DNA from: Myotis daubentonii
Lineage: Eukaryota > Chordata > Mammalia > Chiroptera > Vespertilionidae
Assembly (NCBI RefSeq): GCF_963259705.1
Contig: NC_081846.1
Coordinates: 96,174,641-96,238,640, forward strand
Direction of reading: 5' to 3'
DNA length: 64,000 bases
Position numbers and translations under genes: made by a program. The notes under the pieces are model-generated. The model did not search any database, had not been told where the DNA came from, and saw nothing but the letters and a program-made list of their open reading frames with translations. Shown here piece by piece: positions 35,698 through 49,400 of this stretch. The number at the start of each line of letters is the position of its first letter. Position 1 is the stretch's first letter.

Positions 35698-37999
35698 ATT
35701 CCGGTAAATACTTCTAAGCAAACTGTCTAATTTTGGTAAAACTGTTAAAATACACATTGGTAGTACCAAAAATAATTAAGAACGTGTACCAAACACCTCA
35801 AGTACACGTAAATAGATTCTTACTACATTTACTGTCGTATTCACTCACGGAGGTTTCCAGTGGAAAGCTGTGAAATGACGCAAATACTGGTAATATTTAC
35901 AACTCCGGGTGCTTCCGGTGGCGTTTTCACGGGACTGTGCTTTCAAATACTAAGTGTTCATGCTTACAGAGCTCAGAATTGGTGTCTGAAGCCTTGGAAT
36001 GACGAGAATAGTGTTTATGTTTACAATTAAGGAGGATTGGCTTTGGCGTTTTTTTGTGGGAATCAGTTAAAATGGTGACGATTCCGGTAAATACTTCTAA
36101 GCAAACTGTCTAATTTTGGTAAAACTGTTAAAATACACAATGATAGTACCCAAAAATGATTAAGAACGTGTAAGCAACACCTCAAGTACACGTAAATAGA
36201 TTCTTACTACATTTACTGTTGTATTCAATCACGGAGGTTTCCAGTGAAAAGCTGTGAAATGACGAAAATACTGGTAATATTTACAACTCTGGGTACTTCC
36301 AGTGGCGTTTTCACGGGACTGTGCTTTCAAATACTAAGTGTTCATGCTTACAGAGCTTAGAATTGGTGTCTGAAGCCTTGGAATGACGAGAATAGTTTTT
36401 ATGTTTACAATTAAGGAGGATTGGCTTTGGCGTTTTTTTGTGTGAATCAGTTAAAATGGTGACGATTCCGGTAAATACTTCTAAGCAAACTGTCTAATTT
36501 TGGTAAAACTGTTAAAATACACCATGATATTTCCCAGAAATGATTAAGAACGTGTAAGAAACACCTCAAGTACACGTAAATAGATTCTTCGTTCATTTAC
36601 CGTCGTATTCAATCACGGAGGTTTCCAGTGGAAAGGTGTGAAATGAAGAAAATACTTGGAATATTTACAACTCCGGGTACTTCCGGTGGGGTTTTCACGG
36701 GACTGTGCTTTCAAATACTAAGTGTTCATGCTTACAGAGCTCAGAATTGGTGTCTGAAGCCTTGGAATGACGAGAATAGTGTTTATGTTTACAATTAAGG
36801 AGGATTGGCTTTGGCGTTTTTTTGTGGGAATCAGTTAAAATGGTGACGATTCCGGTAAATACTTCTAAGCAAACTGTCTAATTTTGGTAAAACTGTTAAA
36901 ATACACAATGATAGTATCCAAAAATGATTAAGAACGTGTAAGAAACATCTCAAGTACACGTAAATAGATTCTTACTACATTTACTGTTGTATTCAATCAC
37001 GGAGGTTTCCAGTGGAAAGCTGTGTAATGACGAATATACTGGTAATATTTACAACTCCGGGTACTTCCGGTGGCGTTTTCACGGGACTGTTCTTTCAAAT
37101 ACTAAGTGTTCATGCTTACAGAGCTCAGAATTGGTGTCTAAACCCTTGGAATGACGCGAATAGTGCTTTTGTTTACAATTAAGGAGGACTGGCTTTGGCG
37201 TTTTTTTGTGTGAATCCGTTAAAATGGTGACGATTCCGGTAAATACTTCTAAGCAAACTGTCTAATTTCTGTAAAACTGTTAAAATACACAATGATAGTT
37301 CCCAGAAATGATTAAGAACGTGTAATAAACACCGCAAGTACACGTAAAAAGATTCTTACTACATTTACTGTCGTATTCAATCACGGAGGTTTCCAGTGGA
37401 AAGGTGTGAAATGAAGAAAATACTTGGAATATTTACAACTCCCGGTACTTCCGGTGGCGTTTTCACGGGACTGTGCTTTCAAATACTAAGTGTTCATGCT
37501 TACAGAGCTCAGATTTGGTGTCTAAACCCTTGGAATGATGAGAATAGTGTTTCTCTTTACAATTAAGGAGGACTGGCTTTGGCGTTTTTTTGTGTGAATC
37601 CGTTAAAACGGTGACGATTCCGGTAAATACTTCTAAGCAAACTGTCTAATTTTGGTAAAACTGTTAAAATACACATTGGTAGTACCAAAAATAATTAAGA
37701 ACGTGTACCAAACACCTCAAGTACACGTAAATAGATTCTTACTACATTTACTGTCGTATTCACTCACGGAGGTTTCCAGTGGAAAGCTGTGAAATGACGC
37801 AAATACTGGTAATATTTACAACTCCGGGTGCTTCCGGTGGCGTTTTCACGGGACTGTGCTTTCAAATACTAAGTGTTCATGCTTACAGAGCTCAGAATTG
37901 GTGTCTGAAGCCTTGGAATGACGAGAATAGTGTTTATGTTTACAATTAAGGAGGATTGGCTTTGGCGTTTTTTTGTGGGAATCAGTTAAAATGGTGACG
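35698..37999. repeat. Block C-H-F-G/A-B-C, copy of 31477-33778
   Basis: Starts are 35698, 36081, 36465, 36849, 37233 and 37617. The block follows 31477-33778 unit for unit at a constant offset of 4221 bp, including the G/A hybrid and the cccgg-type B. After the second C the copies diverge: an H/F hybrid follows in the earlier copy, a D unit in this one. Confidence 0.88.
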
Positions 38000-39151
38000 A
38001 TTCCGGTAAATACTTCTAAGCAAACTGTCTAATTTTGGTAAAACTGTTAAAATACACAATGATAGTATCCAAAAATGATTAAGAACGTGTAAGAAACATC
38101 TGAAGTACACGTAAATAGATTCTTACTACATTTACTGTTGTATTCAATCACGAAGGTTTCCAGTGGAAAGCTGTGAAATGACGAATATACTGGTAATATT
38201 TACAACTCCGGGTACTTCCGGTGGCGTTTTCACGGGACTGTGCTTTCAAATACTAAGTGTTCATGCTTACAGAGCTCAGAATTGGTGTCTAAAGCCTTGG
38301 AATGACGCGAATAGTGCTTTTGTTTACAATTAAGGAGGACTGGCTTTGGCGTTTTTTTGTGTGAATCCGTTAAAATGGTGACGATTCCGGTAAATACTTC
38401 TAAGCAAACTGTCTAATTTCTGTAAAACTGTTAAAATACACAATGATAGTTCCCAGAAATGATTAAGAACGTGTAATAAACACCGCAAGTACACGTAAAA
38501 AGATTCTTACTACATTTACTGTCATATTCAATCACGGAGGTTTCCAGTGGAAAGGTGTGAAATGAAGAAAATACTTGGAATATTTACAACTCCGGGTACT
38601 TCCGGTGGCGTTTTCACGGGACTGTGCTTTCAAATACTAAGTGTTCATGCTTACAGAGCTCAGATTTGGTGTCTGAAGCCTTGGATTGACGAGAATAGTG
38701 TTTATGTTTACAATTAAGGAGGATTGGCTTTGGCGTTTTTTTGTGTGAATCAGTTAAAATGGTGACGATTCCGGTAAATACTTCTAAGCAAACTGTCTAA
38801 TTTTGGTAAAACTGTTAAAATACACAATGATAGTATCCAAAAATGATTAAGAACGTGTAAGAAACACCTCAATTACACGTAAATAGATTCTTACTACATT
38901 TACTGTCGTATTCACTCACGGAGGTTTCCAGTGGAAAGCTGTGTAATGACGAATATACTGGTAATATTTACAACTCCGGGTACTTCCGGTGGCGTTTTCA
39001 CGGGACTGTGCTTTCAAATACTAAGTGTTCATGCTTACAGAGCTCAGAATTGGTGTCTAAACCCTTGGAATGACGCGAATAGTGTTTATGTTTACAATTA
39101 AGGAGGACTGGCTTTGGCGTTTTTTTGTGGGAATCAGTTAAAATGGTGACG
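38000..39151. repeat. Left-domain patch D-B'-A' inside the middle domain
   Basis: Starts are 38000, 38384 and 38768. The D unit is the full form (catctgaag, cacgaagg, gacgcg/cttttg tail). B' has ggattgacgag, and A' combines gtatcc with caattacacg. This D-B'-A' trio otherwise occurs only at 3839-4990, about 34 kb away, and B'-A' also at 9598-10365. The local oddity gtcatattc marks B'. The A' unit ends with a changed tail (gacgcg then tttatg, and tgggaatcag), consistent with a right junction between about offsets 306 and 318 of the 38768 unit. Removing these units, 33779-35313 aligns with 39152-40686 at a 5373-bp offset. Confidence 0.85.
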
Positions 39152-41837
39152 ATTCCGGTAAATACTTCTAAGCAAACTGTCTAATTTTGGTAAAACTGTT
39201 AAAATACACAATGATAGTACCCAAAAATGATTAAGAACGTGTAAGCAACACCTCAAGTACACGTAAATAGATTCTTCGTTCATTTACCGTCGTATTCAAT
39301 CACGGAGGTTTCCAGTGGAAAGGTGTGAAATGAAGAAAATACTTGGAATATTTACAACTCCGGGTACTTCCGGTGGGGTTTTCACGGGACTGTGCTTTCA
39401 AATACTAAGTGTTCATGCTTACAGAGCTCAGAATTGGTGTCTGAAGCCTTGGAATGACGAGAATAGTGTTTATGTTTACAATTAAGGAGGATTGGCTTTG
39501 GCGTTTTTTTGTGGGAATCAGTTAAAATGGTGACGATTCCGGTAAATACTTCTAAGCAAACTGTCTAATTTTGGTAAAACTGTTAAAATACACAATGATA
39601 GTATCCAAAAATGATTAAGAACGTGTAAGAAACATCTCAAGTACACGTAAATAGATTCTTACTACATTTACTGTTGTATTCAATCACGGAGGTTTCCAGT
39701 GGAAAGCTGTGAAATGACGCAAATACTGGTAATATTTACAACTCCGGGTGCTTCCGGTGGCTTTTCACGGGACTGTGCTTTCAAATACTAAGTGTTCATG
39801 CTTACAGAGCTCAGAATTGGTGTCTGAAGCCTTGGAATGACGAGAATAGTGTTTATGTTTACAATTAAGGAGGATTGGCTTTGGCGTTTTTTTGTGGGAA
39901 TCAGTTAAAATGGTGACGATTCCGGTAAATACTTCTAAGCAAACTGTCTAATTTTGGTAAAACTGTTAAAATACACAATGATAGTATCCAAAAATGATTA
40001 AGAACGTGTAAGAAACATCTGAAGTACACGTAAATAGATTCTTAGTACATTTACTGTTGTATTCAATCACGAAGGTTTCCAGTGGAAAGCTGTGAAATGA
40101 CGAATATACTGGTAATATTTACAACTCCGGGTACTTCCGGTGGCGTTTTCACGGGACTGTGCTTTCAAATACTAAGTGTTCATGCTTATACAGCTCAGAA
40201 TTGGTGTCTAAAGCCTTGGAATGATGAGAATAGTGTTTCTGTTTACAATTAAGGAGGATTGGCTTTGGCGTTTTTTTGTGGGAATCAGTTAAAATGGTGA
40301 CGATTCCGGTAAATACTTCTAAGCAAACTGTCTAATTTTGGTAAAACTGTTAAAATACACAATGATAGTACCCAAAAATGATTAAGAACGTGTAAGCAAC
40401 ACCTCAAGTACACGTAAATAGATTCTTCGTTCATTTACCGTCGTATTCAATCACGGAGGTTTCCAGTGGAAAGGTGTGAAATGAAGAAAATACTTGGAAT
40501 ATTTACAACTCCGGGTACTTCCGGTGGGGTTTTCACGGGACTGTGCTTTCAAATACTAAGTGTTCATGCTTACAGAGCTCAGAATTGGTGTCTGAAGCCT
40601 TGGAATGACGAGAATAGTGTTTATGTTTACAATTAAGGAGGATTGGCTTTGGCGTTTTTTTGTGGGAATCAGTTAAAATGGTGACGATTCCGGTAAATAC
40701 TTCTAAGCAAACTGTCTAATTTTGGTAAAACTGTTAAAATACACAATGATAGTACCCAAAAATGATTAAGAACGTGTAAGAAACACCTCAATTACACGTA
40801 AATAGATTCTTACTACATTTACTGTCGTATTCACTCACGGAGGTTTCCAGTGGAAAGCTGTGTAATGACGAATATACTGGTAATATTTACAACTCCGGGT
40901 ACTTCCGGTGGCGTTTTCACGGGACTGTTCTTTCAAATACTAAGTGTTCATGCTTACAGAGCTCAGAATTGGTGTCTAAACCCTTGGAATGACGCGAATA
41001 GTGCTTTTGTTTACAATTAAGGAGGACTGGCTTTGGCGTTTTTTTGTGTGAATCCGTTAAAATGGTGACGATTCCGGTAAATACTTCTAAGCAAACTGTC
41101 TAATTTCTGTAAAACTGTTAAAATACACAATGATAGTTCCCAGAAATGATTAAGAACGTGTAATAAACACCGCAAGTACACGTAAAAAGATTCTTACTAC
41201 ATTTACTGTCGTATTCAATCACGGAGGTTTCCAGTGGAAAGGTGTGAAACGAAGAAAATACTTGGAATATTTACAACTCCCGGTACTTCCGGTGGCGTTT
41301 TCACGGGACTGTGCTTTCAAATACTAAGTGTTCATGCTTACAGAGCTCAGATTTGGTGTCTAAAGCCTTGGAATGATGAGAATAGTGTTTCTGTTTACAA
41401 TTAAGGAGGACTGGCTTTGGCGTTTTTTTGTGTGAATCCGTTAAAATGGTGACGATTCCGGTAAATACTTCTAAGCAAACTGTCTAATTTTGGTAAAACT
41501 GTTAAAATACACATTGGTAGTACCAAAAATAATTAAGAACGTGTACCAAACACCTCAAGTACACGTAAAAAGATTCTTACTACATTTACTGTCGTATTCA
41601 CTCACGGAGGTTTCAAGTGGAAAGCTGTGAAATGACGCAAATACTGGTAATATTTACAACTCCGGGTGCTTCCGGTGGCGTTTTCACGGGACTGTGCTTT
41701 CAAATACTAAGTGTTCATGCTTACAGAGCTCAGAATTGGTGTCTGAAGCCTTGGAATGACGAGAATAGTGTTTATGTTTACAATTAAGGAGGATTGGCTT
41801 TGGCGTTTTTTTGTGGGAATCAGTTAAAATGGTGACG
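39152..41837. repeat. Block H/F-G-D*-H/F-A-B-C
   Basis: Starts are 39152, 39536, 39919, 40303, 40687, 41071 and 41455. The first four units parallel 33779-35313 at an offset of 5373 bp, including the rare cttatacagctc in D*. A-B-C then carry the ctgttc and cccgg marks. The B unit has gaaacgaag for gaaatgaag, and its tail has tctgttt rather than tctcttt. The C unit has ttcaagtgg, a mark that characterises C units from here to the end of the window. Confidence 0.87.
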
Positions 41838-43372
41838 ATTCCGGTAAATACTTCTAAGCAAACTGTCTAATTTTGGTAAAACTGTTAAAATACACAATGA
41901 TAGTACCCAAAAATGATTCAGAACGTGTAAGCAACACCTCAAGTACACGTAAATAGATTCTTACTACATTTACTGTTGTATTCAATCACGGAGGTTTCCA
42001 GTGAAAAGCTGTGAAATGACGAAAATACTGGTAATATTTACAACTCTGGGTACTTCCAGTGGCGTTTTCACGGGACTGTGCTTTCAAATACTAAGTGTTC
42101 ATGCTTACAGAGCTTAGAATTGGTGTCTGAAGCCTTGGAATGACGAGAATAGTTTTTATGTTTACAATTAAGGAGGATTGGCTTTGGCGTTTTTTTGTGT
42201 GAATCAGTTAAAATGGTGACGATTCCGGTAAATACTTCTAAGCAAACTGTCTAATTTTGGTAAAACTGTTAAAATACACCATGATATTTCCCAGAAATGA
42301 TTAAGAACGTGTAAGAAACACCTCAAGTACACGTAAATAGATTCTTCGTTCATTTACCGTCGTATTCAATCACGGAGGTTTCCAGTGGAAAGGTGTGAAA
42401 TGAAGAAAATACTTGGAATATTTACAACTCCGGGTACTTCCGGTGGGGTTTTCACGGGACTGTGCTTTCAAATACTAAGTGTTCATGCTTACAGAGCTCA
42501 GAATTGGTGTCTGAAGCCTTGGAATGACGAGAATAGTGTTTATGTTTACAATTAAGGAGGATTGGCTTTGGCGTTTTTTTGTGGGAATCAGTTAAAATGG
42601 TGACGATTCCGGTAAATACTTCTAAGCAAACTGTCTAATTTTGGTAAAACTGTTAAAATACACAATGATAGTATCCAAAAATGATTAAGAACGTGTAAGA
42701 AACATCTCAAGTACACGTAAATAGATTCTTACTACATTTACTGTTGTATTCAATCACGGAGGTTTCCAGTGGAAAGCTGTGAAATGACGCAAATACTGGT
42801 AATATTTACAACTCCGGGTGCTTCCGGTGGCTTTTCACGGGACTGTGCTTTCAAATACTAAGTGTTCATGCTTACAGAGCTCAGAATTGGTGTCTGAAGC
42901 CTTGGAATGACGAGAATAGTGTTTATGTTTACAATTAAGGAGGATTGGCTTTGGCGTTTTTTTGTGGGAATCAGTTAAAATGGTGACGATTCCGGTAAAT
43001 ACTTCTAAGCAAACTGTCTAATTTTGGTAAAACTGTTAAAATACACAATGATAGTATCCAAAAATGATTAAGAACGTGTAAGAAACATCTGAAGTACACG
43101 TAAATAGATTCTTAGTACATTTACTGTTGTATTCAATCACGAAGGTTTCCAGTGGAAAGCTGTGAAATGACGAATATACTGGTAATATTTACAACTCCGG
43201 GTACTTCCGGTGGCGTTTTCACGGGACTGTGCTTTCAAATACTAAGTGTTCATGCTTACACAGCTCAGAATTGGTGTCTAAAGCCTTGGAATGATGAGAA
43301 TAGTGTTTCTGTTTACAATTAAGGAGGATTGGCTTTGGCGTTTTTTTGTGGGAATCAGTTAAAATGGTGACG
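41838..43372. repeat. 4-monomer unit H-F-G-D* (1535 bp)
   Basis: Starts are 41838, 42222, 42606 and 42989. This is the first clean cycle of the four-unit motif that dominates 41.8-51.8 kb. H has gattcagaacg, F has ggtggggttttc, G has the one-base deletion ggtggcttttc, and D* has cttacacagctc with the gatgag/tttctg tail. The D* form here is one step removed from the cttatacagctc form upstream (t for c), which suggests a lineage relation. Confidence 0.88.
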
Positions 43373-46300
43373 ATTCTGGTAAATACTTCTAAGCAAACTG
43401 TCTAATTTTGGTAAAACTGTTAAAATACACAATGATAGTACCCAAAAATGATTAAGAACGTGTAAGCAACACCTCAAGTACACGTAAAAAGATTCTTACT
43501 ACATTTACTGTTGTATTCAATCACGGAGGTTTCCAGTGAAAAGCTGTGAAATGACGAAAATACTGGTAATATTTACAACTCTGGGTACTTCCAGTGGCGT
43601 TTTCACGGGACTGTGCTTTCAAATACTAAGTGTTCATGCTTACAGAGCTTAGAATTGGTGTCTGAAGCCTTGGAATGACGAGAATATTTTTTATGTTTAC
43701 AATTAAGGAGGATTGGCTTTGGCGTTTTTTTGTGTGAATCAGTTAAAATGGTGACGATTCCGGTAAATACTTCTAAGCAAACTGTCTAATTTTGGTAAAA
43801 CTGTTAAAATACACCATGATATTTCCCAGAAATGATTAAGAACGTGTAAGAAACACCTCAAGTACACGTAAATAGATTCTTCGTTCATTTACCGTCGTAT
43901 TCAATCACGGAGGTTTCCAGTGGAAAGGTGTGAAATGAAGAAAATACTTGGAATATTTACAACTCCGGGTACTTCCGGTGGGGTTTTCACGGGACTGTGC
44001 TTTCAAATACTAAGTGTTCATGCTTACAGAGCTCAGAATTGGTGTCTGAAGCCTTGGAATGACGAGAATAGTGTTTATGTTTACAATTAAGGAGGATTGG
44101 CTTTGGCGTTTTTTTGTGGGAATCAGTTAAAATGGTGACGATTCCGGTAAATACTTCTAAGCAAACTGTCTAATTTTGGTAAAACTGTTAAAATACACAA
44201 TGATAGTATCCAAAAATGATTAAGAACGTGTAAGAAACATCTCAAGTACACGTAAATAGATTCTTACTACATTTACTGTTGTATTCAATCACGGAGGTTT
44301 CCAGTGGAAAGCTGTGAAATGACGCAAATACTGGTAATATTTACAACTCCGGGTGCTTCCGGTGGCTTTTACCGGGACTGTGCTTTCAAATACTAAGTGT
44401 TCATGCTTACAGAGCTCAGAATTGGTGTCTGAAGCCTTGGAATGACGAGAATAGTGTTTATGTTTACAATTAAGGAGGATTGGCTTTGGCGTTTTTTTGT
44501 GGGAATCAGTTAAAATGGTGACGATTCCGGTAAATACTTCTAAGCAAACTGTCTAATTTTGGTAAAACTGTTAAAATACACAATGATAGTATCCAAAAAT
44601 GATTAAGAACGTGTAAGAAACATCTGAAGTACACGTAAATAGATTCTTAGTACATTTACTGTTGTATTCAATCACGAAGGTTTCCAGTGGAAAGCTGTGA
44701 AATGACGAATATACTGGTAATATTTACAACTCCGGGTACTTCCGGTGGCGTTTTCACGGGACTGTGCTTTCAAATACTAAGTGTTCATGCTTACAGAGCT
44801 CAGAATTGGTGTCTAAAGCCTTGGAATGATGAGAATAGTGTTTCTGTTTACAATTAAGGAGGACTGGCTTTGGCGTTTTTTTGTGTGAATCCGTTAAAAT
44901 GGTGACGATTCCGGTAAATACTTCTAAGCAAACTATCTAATTTTGGTAAAACTGTTAAAATACACATTGGTAGTACCAAAAATAATTAAGAACGTGTACC
45001 AAACACCTCAAGTACACGTAAAAAGATTCTTACTACATTTACTGTCGTATTCACTCACGGAGGTTTCAAGTGGAAAGCTGTGAAATGACGCAAATACTGG
45101 TAATATTTACAACTCTGGGTACTTCCAGTGGCGTTTTCACGGGACTGTGCTTTCAAATACTAAGTGTTCATGCTTACAGAGCTTAGAATTGGTGTCTGAA
45201 GCCTTGGAATGACGAGAATAGTTTTTATGTTTACAATTAAGGAGGATTGGCTTTGGCGTTTTTTTGTGTGAATCAGTTAAAATGGTGACGATTCCGGTAA
45301 ATACTTCTAAGCAAACTGTCTAATTTTGGTAAAACTGTTAAAATACACCATGATATTTCCCAGAAATGATTAAGAACGTGTAAGAAACACCTCAAGTACA
45401 CGTAAATAGATTCTTCGTTCATTTACCGTCGTATTCAATCACGGAGGTTTCCAGTGGAAAGGTGTGAAATGAAGAAAATACTTGGAATATTTACAACTCC
45501 GGGTACTTCCGGTGGGGTTTTCACGGGACTGTGCTTTCAAATACTAAGTGTTCATGCTTACAGAGCTCAGAATTGGTGTCTGAAGCCTTGGAATGACGAG
45601 AATAGTGTTTATGTTTACAATTAAGGAGGATTGGCTTTGGCGTTTTTTTGTGGGAATCAGTTAAAATGGTGACGATTCCGGTAAATACTTCTAAGCAAAC
45701 TGTCTAATTTTGGTAAAACTGTTAAAATACACAATGATAGTATCCAAAAATGATTAAGAACGTGTAAGAAACATCTCAAGTACACGTAAATAGATTCTTA
45801 CTACATTTACTGTTGTATTCAATCACGGAGGTTTCCAGTGGAAAGCTGTGAAATGACGCAAATACTGGTAATATTTACAACTCCGGGTGCTTCCGGTGGC
45901 TTTTCACGGGACTGTGCTTTCAAATACTAAGTGTTCATGCTTACAGAGCTCAGAATTGGTGTCTGAAGCCTTGGAATGACGAGAATAGTGTTTATGTTTA
46001 CAATTAAGGAGGATTGGCTTTGGCGTTTTTTTGTGGGAATCAGTTAAAAAGGTGACGATTCCGGTAAATACTTCTAAGCAAACTGTCTAATTTTGGTAAA
46101 ACTGTTAAAATACACAATGATAGTATCCAAAAATGATTAAGAACGTGTAAGAAACATCTGAAGTACACGTAAATAGATTCTTACTACATTTACTGTTGTA
46201 TTCAATCACGAAGGTTTCCAGTGGAAAGCTGTGAAATGACGAATATACTGGTAATATTTACAACTCCGGGTACTTCCGGTGGCGTTTTCACGGGACTGTG

Positions 46301-46441
46301 CTTTCAAATACTAAGTGTTCATGCTTACACAGCTCAGAATTGGTGTCTAAAGCCTTGGAATGATGAGAATAGTGTTTCTGTTTACAATTAAGGAGGATTG
46401 GCTTTGGCGTTTTTTTGTGGGAATCAGTTAAAATGGTGACG
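43373..46441. repeat. 8-monomer HOR (3069 bp), H-F-G-D*-C/H-F-G-D*
   Basis: Starts are 43373, 43757, 44141, 44524, 44908, 45291, 45675 and 46058. Marks that fix the period are attctggt at the start of the first H together with aatattttttatg in its tail, ggcttttaccggg in the first G, and cttacacagctc plus ttaaaaagg around the last D*. These return at 46442-50277 and begin again at 50278. The fifth unit is a C/H hybrid that replaces three units of the next copy. Confidence 0.9.
44908..45290. repeat. Hybrid monomer, C front with H back (second origin)
   Basis: The C marks run through ttcaagtgg and gacgcaaatactgg. The H marks start at ctctgggtacttccag and include gagcttag and agtttttatg, so the switch lies near offsets 185-208. 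That is further downstream than in the C/H hybrid at 26105, so the two hybrids arose separately. The next HOR copy has C-H'-H at 47977-49126 in this place. The length difference between the copies, 3836 minus 3069, is 767 bp, exactly the 1150 bp of C-H'-H less this 383-bp hybrid. Confidence 0.9.
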
Positions 46442-49400
46442 ATTCTGGTAAATACTTCTAAGCAAACTGTCTAATTTTGGTAAAACTGTTAAAATACACA
46501 ATGATAGTACCCAAAAATGATTAAGAACGTGTAAGCAACACCTCAAGTACACGTAAATAGATTCTTACTACATTTACTGTTGTATTCAATCACGGAGGTT
46601 TCCAGTGAAAAGCTGTGAAATGACGAAAATACTGGTAATATTTACAACTCTGGGTACTTCCAGTGGCGTTTTCACGGGACTGTGCTTTCAAATACTAAGT
46701 GTTCATGCTTACAGAGCTTAGAATTGGTGTCTGAAGCCTTGGAATGACGAGAATATTTTTTATGTTTACAATTAAGGAGGATTGGCTTTGGCGTTTTTTT
46801 GTGTGAATCAGTTAAAATGGTGACGATTCCGGTAAATACTTCTAAGCAAACTGTCTAATTTTGGTAAAACTGTTAAAATACACCATGATATTTCCCAGAA
46901 ATGATTAAGAACGTGTAAGAAACACCTCAAGTACACGTAAATAGATTCTTCGTTCATTTACCGTCGTATTCAATCACGGAGGTTTCCAGTGGAAAGGTGT
47001 GAAATGAAGAAAATACTTGGAATATTTACAACTCCGGGTACTTCCGGTGGGGTTTTCACGGGACTGTGCTTTCAAATACTAAGTGTTCATGCTTACAGAG
47101 CTCAGAATTGGTGTCTGAAGCCTTGGAATGACGAGAATAGTGTTTATGTTTACAATTAAGGAGGATTGGCTTTGGCGTTTTTTTGTGGGAATCAGTTAAA
47201 ATGGTGACGATTCCGGTAAATACTTCTAAGCAAACTGTCTAATTTTGGTAAAACTGTTAAAATACACAATGATAGTATCCAAAAATGATTAAGAACGTGT
47301 AAGAAACATCTCAAGTACACGTAAATAGATTCTTACTACATTTACTGTTGTATTCAATCACGGAGGTTTCCAGTGGAAAGCTGTGAAATGACGCAAATAC
47401 TGGTAATATTTACAACTCCGGGTGCTTCCGGTGGCTTTTACCGGGACTGTGCTTTCAAATACTAAGTGTTCATGCTTACAGAGCTCAGAATTGGTGTCTG
47501 AAGCCTTGGAATGACGAGAATAGTGTTTATGTTTACAATTAAGGAGGATTGGCTTTGGCGTTTTTTTGTGGGAATCAGTTAAAATGGTGACGATTCCGGT
47601 AAATACTTCTAAGCAAACTGTCTAATTTTGGTAAAACTGTTAAAATACACAATGATAGTATCCAAAAATGATTAAGAACGTGTAAGAAACATCTGAAGTA
47701 CACGTAAATAGATTCTTAGTACATTTACTGTTGTATTCAATCACGAAGGTTTCCAGTGGAAAGCTGTGAAATGACGAATATACTGGTAATATTTACAACT
47801 CCGGGTACTTCCGGTGGCGTTTTCACGGGACTGTGCTTTCAAATACTAAGTGTTCATGCTTACAGAGCTCAGAATTGGTGTCTAAAGCCTTGGAATGATG
47901 AGAATAGTGTTTCTGTTTACAATTAAGGAGGACTGGCTTTGGCGTTTTTTTGTGTGAATCCGTTAAAATGGTGACGATTCCGGTAAATACTTCTAAGCAA
48001 ACTGTCTAATTTTGGTAAAACTGTTAAAATACACATTGGTAGTACCAAAAATAATTAAGAACGTGTACCAAACACCTCAAGTACACGTAAAAAGATTCTT
48101 ACTACATTTACTGTCGTATTCACTCACGGAGGTTTCAAGTGGAAAGCTGTGAAATGACGCAAATACTGGTAGTATTTACAACTCCGGGTGCTTCCGGTGG
48201 CGTTTTCACGGGACTGTGCTTTCAAATACTAAGTGTTCATGCTTACAGAGCTCAGAATTGGTGTCTGAAGCCTTGGAATGACGAGAATAGTGTTTATGTT
48301 TACAATTAAGGAGGATTGGCTTTGGCGTTTTTTTGTGGGAATCAGTTAAAATGGTGACGATTCCGGTAAATACTTCTAAGCAAACTGTCTAATTTTGGTA
48401 AAACTGTTAAAATACACAATGATAGTACCCAAAAATGATTAAGAACGTGTAAGAAACACCTCAAGTACACGTAAATAGATTCTTACTACATTTACTGTTG
48501 TATTCAATCACGGAGGTTTCCAGTGGAAAGCTGTGAAATGACGAAAATACTGGTAATATTTACAACTCTGGGTACTTCCAGTGGCGTTTTCACGGGACTG
48601 TGCTTTCAAATACTAAGTGCTCATGCTTACAGAGCTCAGAATTGGTGTCTGAAGCCTTGGAATGACGAGAATAGTTTTTATGTTTACAATTAAGGAGGAT
48701 TGGCTTTGGCGTTTTTTTGTGTGAATCAGTTAAAATGGTGACGATTCCGGTAAATACTTCTAAGCAAACTGTCTAATTTTGGTAAAACTGTTAAAATACA
48801 CAATGATAGTACCCAAAAATGATTAAGAACGTGTAAGCAACACCTCAAGTACACGTAAATAGATTCTTACTACATTTACTGTTGTATTCAATCACGGAGG
48901 TTTCCAGTGAAAAGCTGTGAAATGACGAAAATACTGGTAATATTTACAACTCTGGGTACTTCCAGTGGCGTTTTCACGGGACTGTGCTTTCAAATACTAA
49001 GTGTTCATGCTTACAGAGCTTAGAATTGGTGTCTGAAGCCTTGGAATGACGAGAATAGTTTTTATGTTTACAATTAAGAGGATTGGCTTTGGCGTTTTTT
49101 TGTGTGAATCAGTTAAAATGGTGACGATTCCGGTAAATACTTCTAAGCAAACTGTCTAATTTTGGTAAAACTGTTAAAATACACCATGATATTTCCCAGA
49201 AATGATTAAGAACGTGTAAGAAACACCTCAAGTACACGTAAATAGATTCTTCGTTCATTTACCGTCGTATTCAATCACGGAGGTTTCCAGTGGAAAGGTG
49301 TGAAATGAAGAAAATACTTGGAATATTTACAACTCCGGGTACTTCCGGTGGGGTTTTCACGGGACTGTGCTTTCAAATACTAAGTGTTCATGCTTACAGA

